This document shows, piece by piece, positions 1 to 10,994 of a DNA stretch of 64,000 bases. The stretch is taken from the NCBI RefSeq assembly GCF_003369915.1, contig NW_022881614.1, positions 15,182,001 to 15,246,000 of the forward strand, in the 5' to 3' direction. This stretch comes from Drosophila miranda (taxonomy: Eukaryota > Arthropoda > Insecta > Diptera > Drosophilidae). Positions within the stretch are counted from its first letter, which is position 1. Each line of letters opens with the position of its first letter. The notes below the pieces were generated by a model that was not told the DNA's origin, ran no database searches, and saw nothing but the letters and a program-made list of their open reading frames with translations. The position numbers were made by a program, and so were the translations under genes.

Positions 1-1384
1 GCTAGGTGTTGCATGCGAAGATATCGATAGGTGATACCCCATAGAAGCGGTGAGGAGGAAAGAAGTTTGAACAGAGTGGCAAGGCCAAAATTTAAGGGGA
101 AAAGGTTAGCGAAGAGTGGCGCCACCTGGTCCTGGAGAGTGAGAGTTCCGCGCGCTCTCCGGAGCCGTTATGAGAGAAGATATCCGATCTCATCCCATAA
201 CGGAGTCCCGAAGCCAACTCACCCATACCCCAAAGAAAAGAGAGCCGCCAGCAGCCCGAATCAGGCCATGCCCTTGAACCTAGTTCAAGGGCGATAGAAG
301 AGAGAGCGATGGGGATCAGCGGCCCGTGAGAATTAAACAGAGCAGCTAAGCCAAGAGGGGGTTCAGAGAAAGAAATTCCCGCAACGGAGGAGCATGCCCG
401 CCGGACATAGTGATCTAGTGATTTTTTTTTGTTCTGAAAGAAAAAGTGAGTGGGATGAGGATGGAGTAGTGGCCATCACCCTGAAAAAAAAGATAAATAA
501 ATCTGTGATTCTAGGGGATCCAGATCAGTGAGAGACCAGGAACCAAGACTAGCGGGACGGGAAAGAGACCCAAGAAGCATAAGAGTGAGTCCGCTCCAGA
601 GGGGGGAGTAAAGAAACCCCAAATTAATTTTTTTTGTTGGCCAATCCGTAGGGAATAGGTCACAGCTCCGCCATCCTGGCTTGCTTTTTGCTGGGCTCGA
701 ATACACAATCCTGGCCACATAGTGCGGGTCCCTCGCCCATTTAGGGAGAGAAAAAAAATCATCAATCAACTTATTTACTCCCATTATTTATTTTTGTTAG
801 ACGTCTCCATTTATATGTATATGTTAATCCCCTAATTTAAGTCCGTCCATATTATATCTATATGTAACTTATTTATATTTATTATATTAATTATTTCTAT
901 TTATCTATTTATTTATTAACTGCCCGTAGTGATAAGATGAGGGGGGTATGAATAGGCAGGCTTAGTGTAGCGATGATACCGTGTAAAATTAGGAAATTGA
1001 AGTGAAACTTATAACGAAGAAAATTAATTGCTAAGCGTTTGATATGGGGTGAAGAGGAGCCACAGCAACGAGAGGGTAAGGCTGCTGCACATGGCAGGGA
1101 GATCCAAAACGTTGTTATTCAGATCTCAGGTAGGGAGGGTACGTCAGGGGTAAAAACATCGACACCTCGACGTGGTCCACGTCTGTGTTGAAGGAAGTTA
1201 CTGTAATGTTGTTTGTCGAGTAGAGTCCGTTTGCAGTTTTTTTTGTCGGTTACTTTTGTTGTTTCAATTTGTTCGAGATGTCCAATTAGTTGGTATATTG
1301 TGCGACCTGAGGGCTTGGGAAGTACCCAGCCCTGGGATGACTGGCTAGCCGGCCTTGCCCCGAAGAAAACAAAGGTTCGTAACA
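1..1384 (+). mobile_element. 3' tail of a Gypsy-type LTR element, ending in an LTR
   Basis: No intact gene is visible here. The right end (about 1320-1384) runs colinear with the LTR end at 55,230-55,295: both contain acccagccctggg, then gctagccgg, and both end in gtaaca. The stretch at 1020-1140 also parallels 54,985-55,085, including a shared caggtaggg motif. I infer that this is the 3' LTR of an element related to, but diverged from, the one starting near 54.7 kb. An AT-rich tract lies at about 780-925. The LTR start and the element's left end are not resolved. The sequence that follows (1385-1493) has no ORF and probably belongs to the 3' region of Phax. Confidence 0.5.
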
Positions 1385-1493
1385 GATCCGAGGCATTTAT
1401 TTAAATGTACAAATGAGGGTCTAACTATATAAATTTAGTACAAAATGGGCCCAAATAATTGGGTCCGACTTCACGTAAACGCTTTGCGTTAGC

Positions 1494-1730
1494 CTAGAAG
1501 AAGTCCATTTCTCCACAGTTTACATCCAAAAAATCGTCGTCATAGCTAACCAGCTCCTTAAGGCCCACTGATGACGCCAAAGCGGCCGCCTTCGATGTAG
1601 ATGGTAGTTCAGCATTATCCACGTGATTTATGTTTATTTCGTGTGTCTTATATTCTGGGCTCTCCTGCTCATGGCCCACTGGGGACGGCGGAGGGTTTGT
1701 TACTGTTCGGGAGAAACATTTAGACTTTAG
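1494..1730 (-). pseudogene. Phax: C-terminal fragment of Phax, cut off by an LTR element
   Basis: A minus-strand open frame of about 78 codons starts beside the left target duplication of the big LTR element and ends with an acidic, aromatic tail (EMDFF). PHAX proteins end in a similar acidic tail, as I recall. When the LTR element is removed, this frame abuts the last Phax exon at 16214-16516. The two parts are not in frame: a TAA lies at 16214-16216, another at 1731-1733, and the register changes between them. I infer that this is the true Phax C-terminus, separated by the insertion and by extra point or indel damage. The alternative is that it is an unrelated downstream exon. Confidence 0.5.
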
Positions 1731-1740
1731 TTAAATATCT

Positions 1741-2610
1741 TGTGAGGAACCGCGGTTCCCACAGGCCGAATTCGACCGAAGCATAGCCGGATAAAGGCGG
1801 TGGGACGGTCGGATAAAGGCTGATGGCTGGCTGGATAAGGCGAAGGTCAGCCCAGATACCCACGGATATCCGGATGCGGCGAAGAGGCCAAGGGCCCCGA
1901 GAGGAGAAGTGTCCCGCTCTCGGAGCGAGAGAAACGCGAGAGGCAGAGGAGACGGCGGGATCGGGCCGGCAGCGATCCGACGCATGACCAAATATGGGCA
2001 TGGGATCACGCCACCGGCCAGGCCCCGTTACGAAGGCCGTGGAAACCAGGAGACGGCGATGGAAAACTACCAACGCCGAGCCGGGGCCCGTCAAGGGGCT
2101 ATAAAAGGAGGCTGCGGCGACGAAGCGGGTCTCGTCGCGCGCGCACGTTGAAACCCCGCCGAAACGTAAGAGTGATACGCGGTACGGTTCGAAGAAGTGC
2201 AGTGAAGTGAATAGCAACAGGTAGACAGGCCCCGCCTGCCCCCAGAGTGAGTCTAAGTTAAGAGGTGATCCACAGTTGCCGGCGGAAGCTAAGAGGGGAG
2301 TGCGAGACGTGGAGTGCGGATTTGCGTGGCGGGCCAAAGCAATAGCGGAGGTCAAACTGCCCCAATCATTAGCCTCAACGCTGCCACACCCGACGAGAGC
2401 CCACGCGTGGTGGAGATCCATAGATAAGTTGAATTGTAGCATCTAGCCCTAAGTCCTAATATAATTACGAATAAAGAGAAATTCGATTAAAGAAAAGGAA
2501 GGTCTTATCATTTGTCGTTGGGGGCAACAATAAAAATACGTTGCGACGAATCGGCCGACCGCTGAGCGAGCCCAGCAAACTCAAGCGAACCAAGAAGCAG
2601 GTTCGTTACA
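1741..2610 (+). repeat. 5' LTR
   Basis: This 870-bp direct repeat matches 15340-16209 almost base for base. It starts TGTGAGG and ends GTTACA. A perfect 14-nt palindrome, ggaaccgcggttcc, lies at 1746-1759, right at the terminus where integrase would bind. A TATA box and a polyadenylation signal lie inside (see separate entry). Antisense ORFs over the LTR are compositional. Confidence 0.95.
2100..2475 (+). promoter_or_regulatory. LTR TATA box and polyadenylation signal
   Basis: TATAAAAG lies at 2100-2107, and AATAAA lies downstream at 2470-2475 in the 5' LTR. Both recur in the 3' LTR. This order fits a U3-R-U5 layout, with transcription starting roughly 25-30 bp after the TATA box. The exact start was not determined. 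Confidence 0.6.
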
Positions 2611-2612
2611 AC

Positions 2613-2630
2613 TGGCGCCCAACGTGGGGC
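2613..2630 (+). other. Primer binding site, tRNA-Lys type
   Basis: TGGCGCCCAACGTGGGGC begins two bases after the 5' LTR. It is complementary to the 3' end of a Drosophila tRNA-Lys as I recall it. This is the position and form expected for minus-strand priming in Gypsy-type elements, and it fixes the LTR boundary. Confidence 0.85.
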
Positions 2631-2693
2631 CTACAACGACAAATAGTAGGACAAAGGGAGGAGAAATATAGACGAGAGAATGGGGAAGTGACA

Positions 2694-4083
2694 ATGGATC
2701 CACCGGTTGAGAAAGGAGGAGCTTGTCCAATGCGGCCACGCCTTCGGCGTGCGGCTGGAGGGCACAGTGGACGAAATGAGAAGAACATTTAAGGAGTGGA
2801 TGAGGGAACACGAGGAGGAGTCGGAGTGGGCCGATCTGATTGAGGTATGGGAGTGTCGGGCGGACAGGTCCTCGCCGACACCCCGGGCGGACGACAAACC
2901 AGCCGCGTACGAGCACCTGGCACCCCCACCCGGCGCAGCCGCGGCGGCGCTGTGGAGGTCCCCAGTCGACATACAGAGAGAATTGATCGCGAGTCTCTCA
3001 GTGCCAATACCGGAACGCTCGCACACAGGGATGCCTAGCAGGCCCCGCCACCAAGGAAGGGATCGAAGCCGAGAGACCGAAAGAGGGAGAACCGAACCAG
3101 CCACCATACGGCCAGCACACCTGGACTACGCTAGAGTGGCGAAACAGGTGAGAGAGTGGTCGTTCCGGTTCGACGGGACGACGAAGCCTCTCAAGTTCTT
3201 GGAGCAGGTCCAGTGGTCCGCCGAGACGTACGGTCTGGATCCGGATCTGATCCCAAGGGCGATGCCGGAGCTGCTAAAAGGGCGGGCGCTGATGTGGTTC
3301 GTGGCGAACAATCGACAGTGGAGAACGTGGAAAGAGTTCTCGTCCAGCTTCCAGGCTTACTTTCTGCCGCGGGGATATTTTGAGAAGTTGCTGCAGGAAG
3401 TGAGGATGCGGAAACAGAAATGGGGCGAGCCATTCAAAGAGTATATGGTAGAGATGCAGACACTTATGCGACCCCTGAAATGTCCCCAAGAGGAGCAAAC
3501 GGAGCTGATTCGTGAGAATAGCATGCCCGATCTGAGAGCGTATATGAGGCCGCACCGGTGCAAGGACCTCGACACCATGATGGAACTGGCAGACGAGTTC
3601 GAGGCGTTGGAGAGGGACCGCCTAGAGTTCCAACGGGAGAATCCAACCGTGAAAGCCCGGGCAGCGAATCCCTCCCACAAGCCAGCCGAGACGACGGCAT
3701 GTCGGCGATGCAAAGACGGCCCGCTGGACGGAGCAGCACGGGAGGAAAGGGGAGCGCGTGTCCTTATGCCGACACCGACCAACGGAAATATCGAGAACGG
3801 ATATGTCAAGAATTCGGCCCAGGCGTGCCGAAGGTGTGGGAGCGCGGATCATTGGAGCCGGGAGTGCAACGGGCGACCTCTCACCTACTGCTGGAGATGC
3901 GGAAAAGTGGGCATCTCGGCATGGCAGTGCTGCAGGAAGACGGGAAACGCCCCGCGACCCACGCCGCGGAGGGCCGTTATCCGCAGTAGTGGAGGTCGCG
4001 GGCATGGAGCTGCAAGCCACGGTGGATACAGGAGCTACCAGCAGTTTCGTGAGCCGCGAGCTGGCGGACCGACTAAAGGGTGA
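2694..4083 (+). pseudogene. gag of the LTR element
   Basis: This is a structural (capsid/nucleocapsid) polyprotein of about 460 residues. The long frame runs from 2707, but the plausible ATG at 2694 is one base out of register, so a small indel seems to have hit the N-terminus. The middle holds a retrotransposon gag-like capsid region, with motifs such as ALMWFV and WRTWKEF. The C-terminus has two zinc knuckles. The first, CRRCGSADHWSREC, has all four ligands. The second has I where H is expected, and the next frame reads GH there, which suggests compensating indels near 3910. The protein would package element RNA in cytoplasmic particles. It overlaps the protease frame at its 3' end. Confidence 0.75.
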
Positions 4084-4240
4084 AGGCCGGGAGGCGGCGG
4101 CAAGGGAAAGGGTGAGGTTGGCGGATGGCCATAGCCAGGAGGTCACGTGCCAGATTGAAACGAAGGTATGCTTTGGGAACAAGAAGATCCCAATGGTGGG
4201 ATGGGATGGGATTTTCTCCGCGCGGCCGGGGCAGTGGTGA
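3758..4240 (+). pseudogene. Aspartic protease of the LTR element
   Basis: This frame differs from that of gag and contains DTGATSSFVS (about 4024-4053), the active-site signature of a retroviral-type aspartic protease, within a region that starts around 3985. It would cleave the Gag-Pol polyprotein. The domain is followed by WDG in this frame, while the expected LRAAGAVVTC continuation is in the next frame, so a frameshift near 4195-4210 separates protease from RT. The upstream part of the open frame, before about 3980, is probably an out-of-frame shadow of gag. Confidence 0.7.
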
Positions 4241-5352
4241 CCTGTGCAGGGCACAGGGTGGTGATCCCTGCCCAAGATCAGGAACGAGGAGACCAGGAGA
4301 AAAGACTGTCCGTGGCGAAGGCCGAAGCTGGAGACACGGCTCCGGAGTCCGACAACGAAACGGACACGACCCTAAGAGTGGCCGCCAGAGGGGTGTCAGC
4401 GGGCATGAGGCAGAATGAGGGGGCGAGGGAACAGCCAGTGGAGGACTTCCTAGCCCGAGAGTTGGAGGCATTTTCCAAGATCGAGGGGGTGTCTAATGTG
4501 GCGGTGCACACAATCACCATGAGTGACCCGCAACGGATTAAGCAAAGATATTACCCGAAGAACCCCAAAATGCAGGCCGAGATTAACCAGAAAGTGGACG
4601 AACTATTAGAAATGGGATGCATAGAGCCGTCAAAGAGCCCCTACAGTTCGCCTATAGTGATGGTAAAGAAGAAAAATGGCAAATGGAGATTGTGCGTGGA
4701 CTTTCGTCAAGTTAACGCGAGATCAGTAAAGGACGCGTACCCAATGCCCAGGATCGATTACATCCTCGATCAACTGCGGGAAGCGAAATTCATAAGTAGC
4801 CTAGATCTGAAGGATGGATATTGGCAGATCCCCCTGGCCGAGAGCAGCCGGCCGATCACGGCGTTCACGGTGCCCGGAAAGGGGCTATACCAATGGAAGG
4901 TGATGCCGTTTGGGTTACACTCCGCGTCGGCCACCTTTCAACGGGCGTTAGACCAAGTGATTGGGCCAGAAATGATGCCGCACGCGTTCGCGTACCAGGA
5001 TGACATAGTGGTCATCGGGCGAACAGAGGAAGAACACCGAAGAAACCTGAAAGAGGTGTTTCGACGGCTGCGCTTGGCTAACCTGCGGCTGAACGCAGAC
5101 AAGTGCGAGTTCTTTAGGAAAGAGCTGCGGTATCTGGGCCACAAGGTGACCGGCGAGGGGATATGTACAGACCCCGAGAAAGTCGCATCCATAGCCGAAC
5201 TGAAACCGCCGACAAATGTCAAGGAGCTGAGACAGTACTTGGGAGTGGCCTCATGGTACCGGAGGTTCGTGCCCGACTTCGCCACCCTCGTGCAGCCCCT
5301 GACCGGGCTCCTCAAGAAGAAGACGGAATGGGTCTGGACACAAGAACGGTAA
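4168..5352 (+). pseudogene. Reverse transcriptase segment of pol
   Basis: This frame encodes the RT that copies element RNA into DNA. Recognisable blocks are the entry motif (YSSPIVMVKKKNGKWRLC), the LDLKDGYWQIPL block, PFGLHSASATFQR, and the catalytic YQDD at 4993-5004. The connection block LGHKVTGEGI and the start of RNase H follow. The frame stops at a TAA (5350-5352), just before the RNase H domain resumes in another register, so a stop and a one-base shift near 5394 break pol. The order PR-RT-RH-IN places the element in the Ty3/Gypsy superfamily. Confidence 0.88.
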
Positions 5353-5383
5353 GAAGCGTTCGAGGAGGTGAAAAGACGACTAG

Positions 5384-6443
5384 TGGCGGACCCCTTCTGG
5401 CGTGCCCCGACTTCTCGAAGAAGTTCATTCTGCAGACAGACGCCAGTGATTACGGGCTGGGTGCGATTCTCACGCAGGACACGGAAAGGGGCGAACGGGT
5501 AATATCATATGCTAGCAGGACGCTAAATGGACCCGAAAGGAACTATTCGGCGACCGAGAAAGAATGTCTGGCCATCCGCCGGTTGAGGCCATACTTGGAA
5601 GGATATCGCTTCAAGGTGGTCACGGACCACATGGCTCTGAAATGGCTAAATAGCATAGAAAGTCCGTCGGGAAGAGTGGCGAGATGGGCATTAGAGCTAC
5701 AGCAGTACGACTTTGAAGTCGCGTACAACGTGGTAGCCGACGCACTCTCCCGACAACCGGTGGAGGAGCGAGGCCGTCGGATAAGAAATGAGGAGGGAAC
5801 ACAACCAGTAGGCGAGCCGCCCTGCAAGTGGTTAGAGGGCATGGTAGAAAAGATCAGAAAAGAATCCCCGAAGTACCCCGACTATGTGGAGAAGGGGGGA
5901 AACTTGTACCGGCACATTCCTCACCGGGCAGGGAGCGAAGAAGTCGCCTCGTGGAAGTTATGTGTGCCGAAATATGCCCGAGAAAGGGTTTTAAAGGAAA
6001 GCCACGATAGCCCGGAAGCAGGCCACGCCGGCGGAAGGAGAACCGCGGCACGGGTGGCGGCAAGATATTACTGGCCAGGGATGTACAGGGACGTGAGGGC
6101 CTACGTGCGGAAGTGCGAACTATGTCTTCGTTTTAAGCCAAGTCAGCTACAAGCGGCAGAAGAAATGTTGACACAGGTGCCGGAAGAACCATGGGCAACG
6201 GTATGCGCGGACTTTGTGGGTCCTCTGCCGAGGTCGAAACATGGGAACTCGATGCTGTTGGTGCTGGTGGATCGATTCTCCAAGTGGACCGAGTTGGTGC
6301 CGCTGAGGAAGGCCACAGCAGAGGCACTAATAAAGGCCTGTCGAGAGCGCATAATAGCCCTTTTGGGGCGCCCAAAGTCTTCATTACGGACAATGGGGTG
6401 CAGTTTGCAAGCAGGGCATTTACAAGATTCCTGGAGCAGCTAG
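5384..6443 (+). pseudogene. RNase H and integrase N-terminal half of pol
   Basis: RNase H is recognised by QTDASDYGLGAILTQ at about 5434-5478 and by the YSATEKECLAI block. It is followed by an integrase zinc-binding H-H-C-C module (HDSPEAGHAGG, later CELC) at about 6000-6125. The first catalytic aspartate of the integrase core is in ADFVGPLP (about 6208). The frame is lost near 6360-6380, where the continuation (ITDNGVQF) appears one register away. RNase H removes template RNA, and integrase inserts the cDNA into the chromosome. Confidence 0.85.
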
Positions 6444-7051
6444 GAGTTCGCCACCAGTTTACGGCGCCATACACGCCGCAAGAGAATCCGACAGAGCGAA
6501 CGAACAGAACGGTAAAGACCATGATAGCTCAGTTCACCGAGGGTGATCAAAGGTGTTGGTATGAAAAATGGCCGGAGCTAATGCTGGCCATGAATTCGGG
6601 AGTGTCGGATACAACGGGATATTCACCGGCGTTCGTGGTGCAAGGAAGGGAACCCCGGCTGCCAAAGGCCCTATATGACGAGGAGACGGTAGGCACGGGA
6701 AAAGGCACAGAGACGCCGGATGAAAATGCGAAAAAATTAAAGGAGCTGTTTCAGTTGGTTCGACGCAACTTGGAAAGGGCAGCCCAGGATCAGGCCAGGC
6801 ATTACAACCTGAGAAGAAGACCGTGGAGACCCAAAGTGGGAGAGGTCGTGTGGGCCAAACAGCACCACCTTTCCAATGCAGCGGAGGGATTCGCCGCGAA
6901 GCTGGCACCAAGGTACGATGGGCCATAGCAGATAGAGGACTTTATATCCCCGGTTATCTGCAACCTAAGAAAGGAGGGCGACAGGAAGAAGAGAACGGCA
7001 CACATACGAGATCTGAAACCCCACCCCGAGGAGCGAGAGACACAGGGGTGA
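6350..7051 (+). pseudogene. Integrase C-terminal half of pol
   Basis: The second catalytic aspartate (ITDNGVQF, about 6385) and the glutamate (NPTERTNRT, about 6494) of the DDE triad lie in this frame. A basic C-terminal region with HYNLRRRPWRPKVGEVVW follows. A TAG at 6926-6928 interrupts it, yet sense-like sequence (QIEDFISPVICNLRKEGDRKKR and following) runs on in the same frame to about 7051. I read the TAG as a premature stop rather than the natural end. It adds to the evidence that this copy is dead. Confidence 0.8.
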
Positions 7052-8334
7052 AGGAGAATGGCTGTAATAGGTCGCCCTAAAGGGTCACGCAGGACCAGGA
7101 ACGGTAGAGTGCCACGCAGGACACTGGGGAAGGGTGCCGCGCAGGACACGCACGAGACTCGTCAGCACGCAGGGTGATGGACTTGTGCACTTAGATTAAA
7201 AAAAAGGGGGAACAGGAAGACCGTGGTTGGAGAAATCTGGAAAAAAAAGCGAAAATTAGTAAAAAGAAAGGAAAATAAAACGAGAAGAGGAAAAGCTCAG
7301 CAAACCTGAACAGGAGACGCGTCACCCAAAGCGGGGAGGCGAATCCAGGAGTCGGGGAGTGTAATCTCAGACAGCGGATGACCAGGAAAAACCCAGGGGC
7401 CAGGCTCACGCCTCAACGCGGACTCACGGGGCAACTACGAGCGTCGGGCCGGAACGACGGGTGCCGCTCATGCGTGGACTACCGGGCGAGGAGTCGGATG
7501 ATCCTCGGGTCCGAGCCACTGTGTGAGGGAGACACCTGTCAAAAGAGTCCGGCCGGTGGCGCATAGGAGTTGCCCTGGGATGTAAGCCCAAGATTCCAGC
7601 CCGGGCGGAGGGTCGGAGGACCCATTGTTCACGAGCGGAATCGCGGCAAGCGGCCCGCATTGAGGGCAGAGGGCGAGCTGGAAGGGGAGAAAGGGTTGAG
7701 TAAAAGTCATCCGGGTCGGGAGAACTCACCCAGGCCAAGGAGGGTCCGAGCAGCACGGGATGAAGAAGACAGGTCGGCGGTGGCATGTAAGAATAAATAG
7801 CAATTTTTATAACAATTAAAAGTAAATAATTAGCAATCCATTAATCCATTAAATAGCAATTAAAATAAACAAAAATAAAGGGCTAAATAAAAATTGTGAA
7901 TAAGCAAAAATAAAATGGGGGAATAAAAAGCAAAATAATCATGAACGGGAAGGGGGTGGGTCCATCAAAGATGGAAAAGTGTTATCCATGAGCCAACAGA
8001 GAAACGCGGCAAGAACACAACAGTATCCAAAAAAAAAAAAAAGGGATACGGCGAAATCGGATAGAGAGCGGAGAGCGCGACGGCACTCACACAACCAGGG
8101 GAAAGATGCCGTTAGAGAGCGCGGCCGGCAGAGAGACGAGGCTGAGGGCCGTGAGTACAAACGCAACAACCGTTAGAACCAGGCAAGAGAGACCGAAACA
8201 CGGAGCACCGGCACCGGTAGAGGGAACGATTAGCAATGCAACGCGTGTATATAGGCGGGTGGAAAACGGAACAGCGAACACTTGAAGGTAATTATCACCA
8301 GAAAGAACGCAAGAAAAAGTAGCAAGAATAAAAG
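7052..8334 (+). other. Non-coding stretch between pol and the extra ORF
   Basis: I see no convincing gene here. The left half is purine-rich and GC-rich. The section 7795-7945 is A-rich and repetitive (runs of aataaa, aattaa and agcaat). A 12-13 nt poly-A tract lies at about 8030. The region belongs to the LTR element and could carry a promoter or splice signals for the downstream ORF, but no signal is clear enough to call. Confidence 0.5.
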
Positions 8335-9140
8335 ATGGAGATGAAACGCGGGCTCAACCACGAGGATGGCAGGAAGAAGATGGAGGATATTAGGGCCTTC
8401 CTGGAGGAGCAACAGGCGATCGTGGGAGAAGGGGGCTATCGCGCCGGTACTTCTCGTCAGCGACGGGCGTCTTTGCTCTCGCGTAGCGACGAGGAGGATG
8501 GGTGCGATGGCTCCCAGTTCCTTCAACTGCTGGCCTCGCCGTTGGTGTCACCGGCGCCGTCGGGGCACGACTCGGTGTCGCCGACGGTGTCATCGGATGA
8601 GGGCGCCGTGGAGGGCGACGACGAGGTCCGCGCGCGCCAACCGCTCAAGAGAAGGCCAGGTGGAGACGGCAGCAAGGGGCGGAGCCGGAGACGAGGAATG
8701 GAAGGCCGCTGACCCTGCGCGACAAAATCGAGGCGGTGAGGCGGAGGTTTCAGGAGGCGACACCTGAGGAGAAGCGCCGGATGCACCGAGTGCTGGAGAG
8801 GGCGCGGGCGATCAGGCGGCGGAGGGACGAGCGGATGGAGGCGCGGCGGCGACAGGCGGAAAGAGCCGCCAGTACGGAGGAGCACGGCCAAGAGAGCGAC
8901 GAGGCGCCGCCACCCCCACCCTTCCGGGTGGTGCTGCCGCCGATGCAGCCCCGGACCGACGAGGCGGAGATCGAGGGGGCGCAGCCCCAGGCCACGGGCA
9001 AGCAGGCTACGAACCCCGAGGCCGAGTGGAAGCGGCGGCTGCAATAGGCCGAGGAGGAGGAGGGCGAGCTGTGGCAGCCTACGCCACCGGCCGAGGATGA
9101 CGAGGGCCCCGAGAGGCGGCAGCCGCAGGCCGAGGAGGAG

Positions 9141-9190
9141 CAGCAGCAGCAGCAGCAGCAGCACCAGCACCAGCAGCAGCAGCACCAGCA

Positions 9191-9226
<36 letters not shown>

Positions 9227-9256
9227 GCAGCACCAGCATCCGCATCACCAGCAGCA
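9141..9256 (+). repeat. CAG/CAC trinucleotide tract (poly Gln/His)
   Basis: An almost uninterrupted run of CAG and CAC codons encodes a Gln-rich stretch with periodic His in the extra ORF. It is low-complexity and length-unstable. The antisense reading gives Leu/Val runs that appear as spurious ORFs. Confidence 0.85.
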
Positions 9257-9529
9257 GGGGCAGGAGCAGTGGCAGCAGCAACCACAGTGGAGGGGACCGG
9301 AGGCGACCGTAATGGGACCGTACGTATCGCAGGAGGTGCGGACCGCCGTGCGCCAGGGGATGGTGTGGCACCACCAGACCCTGCACATCACGTGGGCCTC
9401 GGGGCCCGCCCCGAGCGAAGCCCAGCCAGAGGCCGGCGCCCGGGTGTGGGAGGAGAGCTCCACCGGCAGCAACAACAGGGACCCGCGGAGGAGGGACCCC
9501 GGACCCGCCCCCACGACCTCAGCGGAAGC

Positions 9530-9945
9530 AATGGCGACGGCGGAGGCAGCGACGCGGACTGCAGAAGCGGCGAAGGTGACAGCAGAGACGCAGGCCGCGG
9601 AAATGGCGACGGCGGCCCAGACGGCGACGGCGGTCCAGACGGCGACGGCCGAGGCAGCGGCAGACACGGCGACGGCGGAGGCGGCGACGCGAACGGCAGA
9701 GGCGGCGACGACGGCAGCCGGGACGCAGACCGCGGAAACGTCGACGGCGGTCCAGACAGCCACGGCCGAGGCAGCGGCAGAGGCGGCGACGGCGGCAGCA
9801 GGGACGCAGACCGCGGAAACGGCGACGGCGGCCCAGACGGCGACGGCCGAGGCAGCGGCAGAAGCAGAGACGCGGACCGCGGAAACGGCGACGGCGGCCC
9901 AGACAGCAACGGCCGAGGTAGCAGCGACGGCGGCGACAGCACCGA
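9530..9945 (+). repeat. GC-rich tandem repeat coding for Ala/Thr/Glu
   Basis: Imperfect repeats of gcggaaacggcgacggc-like units fill this stretch. They encode a protein of mostly Ala, Thr, Glu and Gln with recurring ETATAAQTATAEAAAE-like units. All six frames stay open for long distances because of the composition. Confidence 0.75.
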
Positions 9946-10195
9946 CGGAGGTGGAACTCGAGGCGTGGGAGCGCGAACCGTGGGTGTGGCCCGCACCGGA
10001 GAGGTCGACGGCGCCCGAGCGCCCGGCTCTGAAGCGGCAGGCCTCCTGCCCGGAGCCCTGTACAGGACCGAAGCGACCGGCCCTGCAACGGCAGAGCTCG
10101 GCACCGGCAGCCACGGTCCACTGGACGGCGATCCCGCGGGAGGAGTGGCCGGCGGCGGTGGTCCGCGCGCAGACCTAGATTCGTCTCGTGGGTAG

Positions 10196-10480
10196 GAGGG
10201 TGAAGAAGCTGGTGAGCGAGCGGGGTACCCGGTACCGCATTGCGATGTCGGCCACACGCACGGAGGTGTTCCGCGAACAAAAGTAGGGGGAAAAAAAAGG
10301 AAAAGGAAAAAAAGAGCAAAAGGGGACGAAAAAAAGGGGGAAAAACAAGGGCGAAACACGCGGGAAGAAAATGAATAAAGAGAAGACGAAAAAGAGAAAA
10401 GTGGAATACTTACTGGGGAGAAATATCGAGTGGATCGCCTAAACGCCCCTACACCTTATCGATATCTTTCCGTATCTTTC
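10196..10480 (+). other. LTR-element spacer before the CR1 insertion
   Basis: This is purine-rich sequence (runs of aaaaag and gggg) with no gene. It is the part of the LTR element immediately 5' of the CR1 LINE. The octamer tatctttc at 10473-10480 is the likely left target duplication of the CR1. Confidence 0.45.
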
Positions 10481-10994
10481 GTAGTGATCAGACGTGTTTT
10501 TGTTTTGCGCTCCGCATTTTTTCCTTTTGTTTTGAATAAACAGCCGGTGTTTTCCTAACTAAATTCTAAATTTACTTCCTAACCAGACGACAATCTGGAA
10601 ACCTATTCTATTACGCGAGTGCATGCCTTTTGATTTGTGTTAAAACATTATTTAACTTTTTATTTTTCGGCGTCGGCTTGTGCTTGTGCTTGTGTTTGTG
10701 TTGTTGCAGTGAGTGAGTACGCATTACATTGCATTGCAGTCCGCTCTCGTCTGGTAGCTTTTGTTGTTTTATCACTCTCTCGCTATCACCTCAACTTCAA
10801 TAACTGTTTTTTCTCTCACGCTCTTTAAACTTTCTGAGCAATAGCGCTCTCTGCTTAGTAGCTCTCGCTATAACCGCTCTCCACTCTGCTCTCTTTTTTT
10901 TACCAATTCCGCTTTGAGCGTTGTCTGGCACATTGGTCTGATACCAATTTGTTTTGCAAACAATAGTATATATATAAATAAATAATAAAATAAA

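Larger units (their letters stand above)
8335..10195 (+). pseudogene. Unrecognised extra ORF after pol (position of env)
   Basis: I do not recognise this protein. The frame from ATG 8335 runs to 8712, and the same kind of sequence resumes one register away before 8736 and continues to 10178. One frameshift near 8695 and one TAG (9045-9047) therefore break an ORF of about 600 codons. The N-terminal part is Ser- and acid-rich. A basic helical section follows (RRRFQEATPEEKRRM and an Arg-rich run), then a Gln/His tract (9141-9256), a short ordered-looking part (VRQGMVWHHQTLHI) and a long Ala/Thr/Glu repeat (about 9530-9945). The end is Trp- and Pro-rich. There is no signal peptide, fusion peptide or membrane anchor, so it does not look like an envelope protein. 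It could be an accessory nucleic-acid-binding protein, which is inference. Confidence 0.5.

Noticed and set aside
1720-2442. Antisense ORF of 240 codons across the 5' LTR (repeated in the 3' LTR)
   Set aside because: LTR composition keeps several frames open. There is no domain or codon signal, and the two copies simply mirror each other.
9141-9945. CRISPR-like or satellite array
   Set aside because: The repeats are codon-scale and vary continuously, with no regular repeat-spacer structure. They encode low-complexity protein.
8335-10195. The extra ORF as an envelope gene
   Set aside because: It has the position of env, but no signal peptide, furin-like site, fusion peptide or transmembrane anchor is visible.
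9388-10359. Antisense ORF of 323 codons with a hydrophobic N-terminus over the extra ORF of the LTR element
   Set aside because: It arises from the purine-rich and GC-rich repeats read backwards. The hydrophobic start is the complement of a poly-purine run, and all frames are open here.
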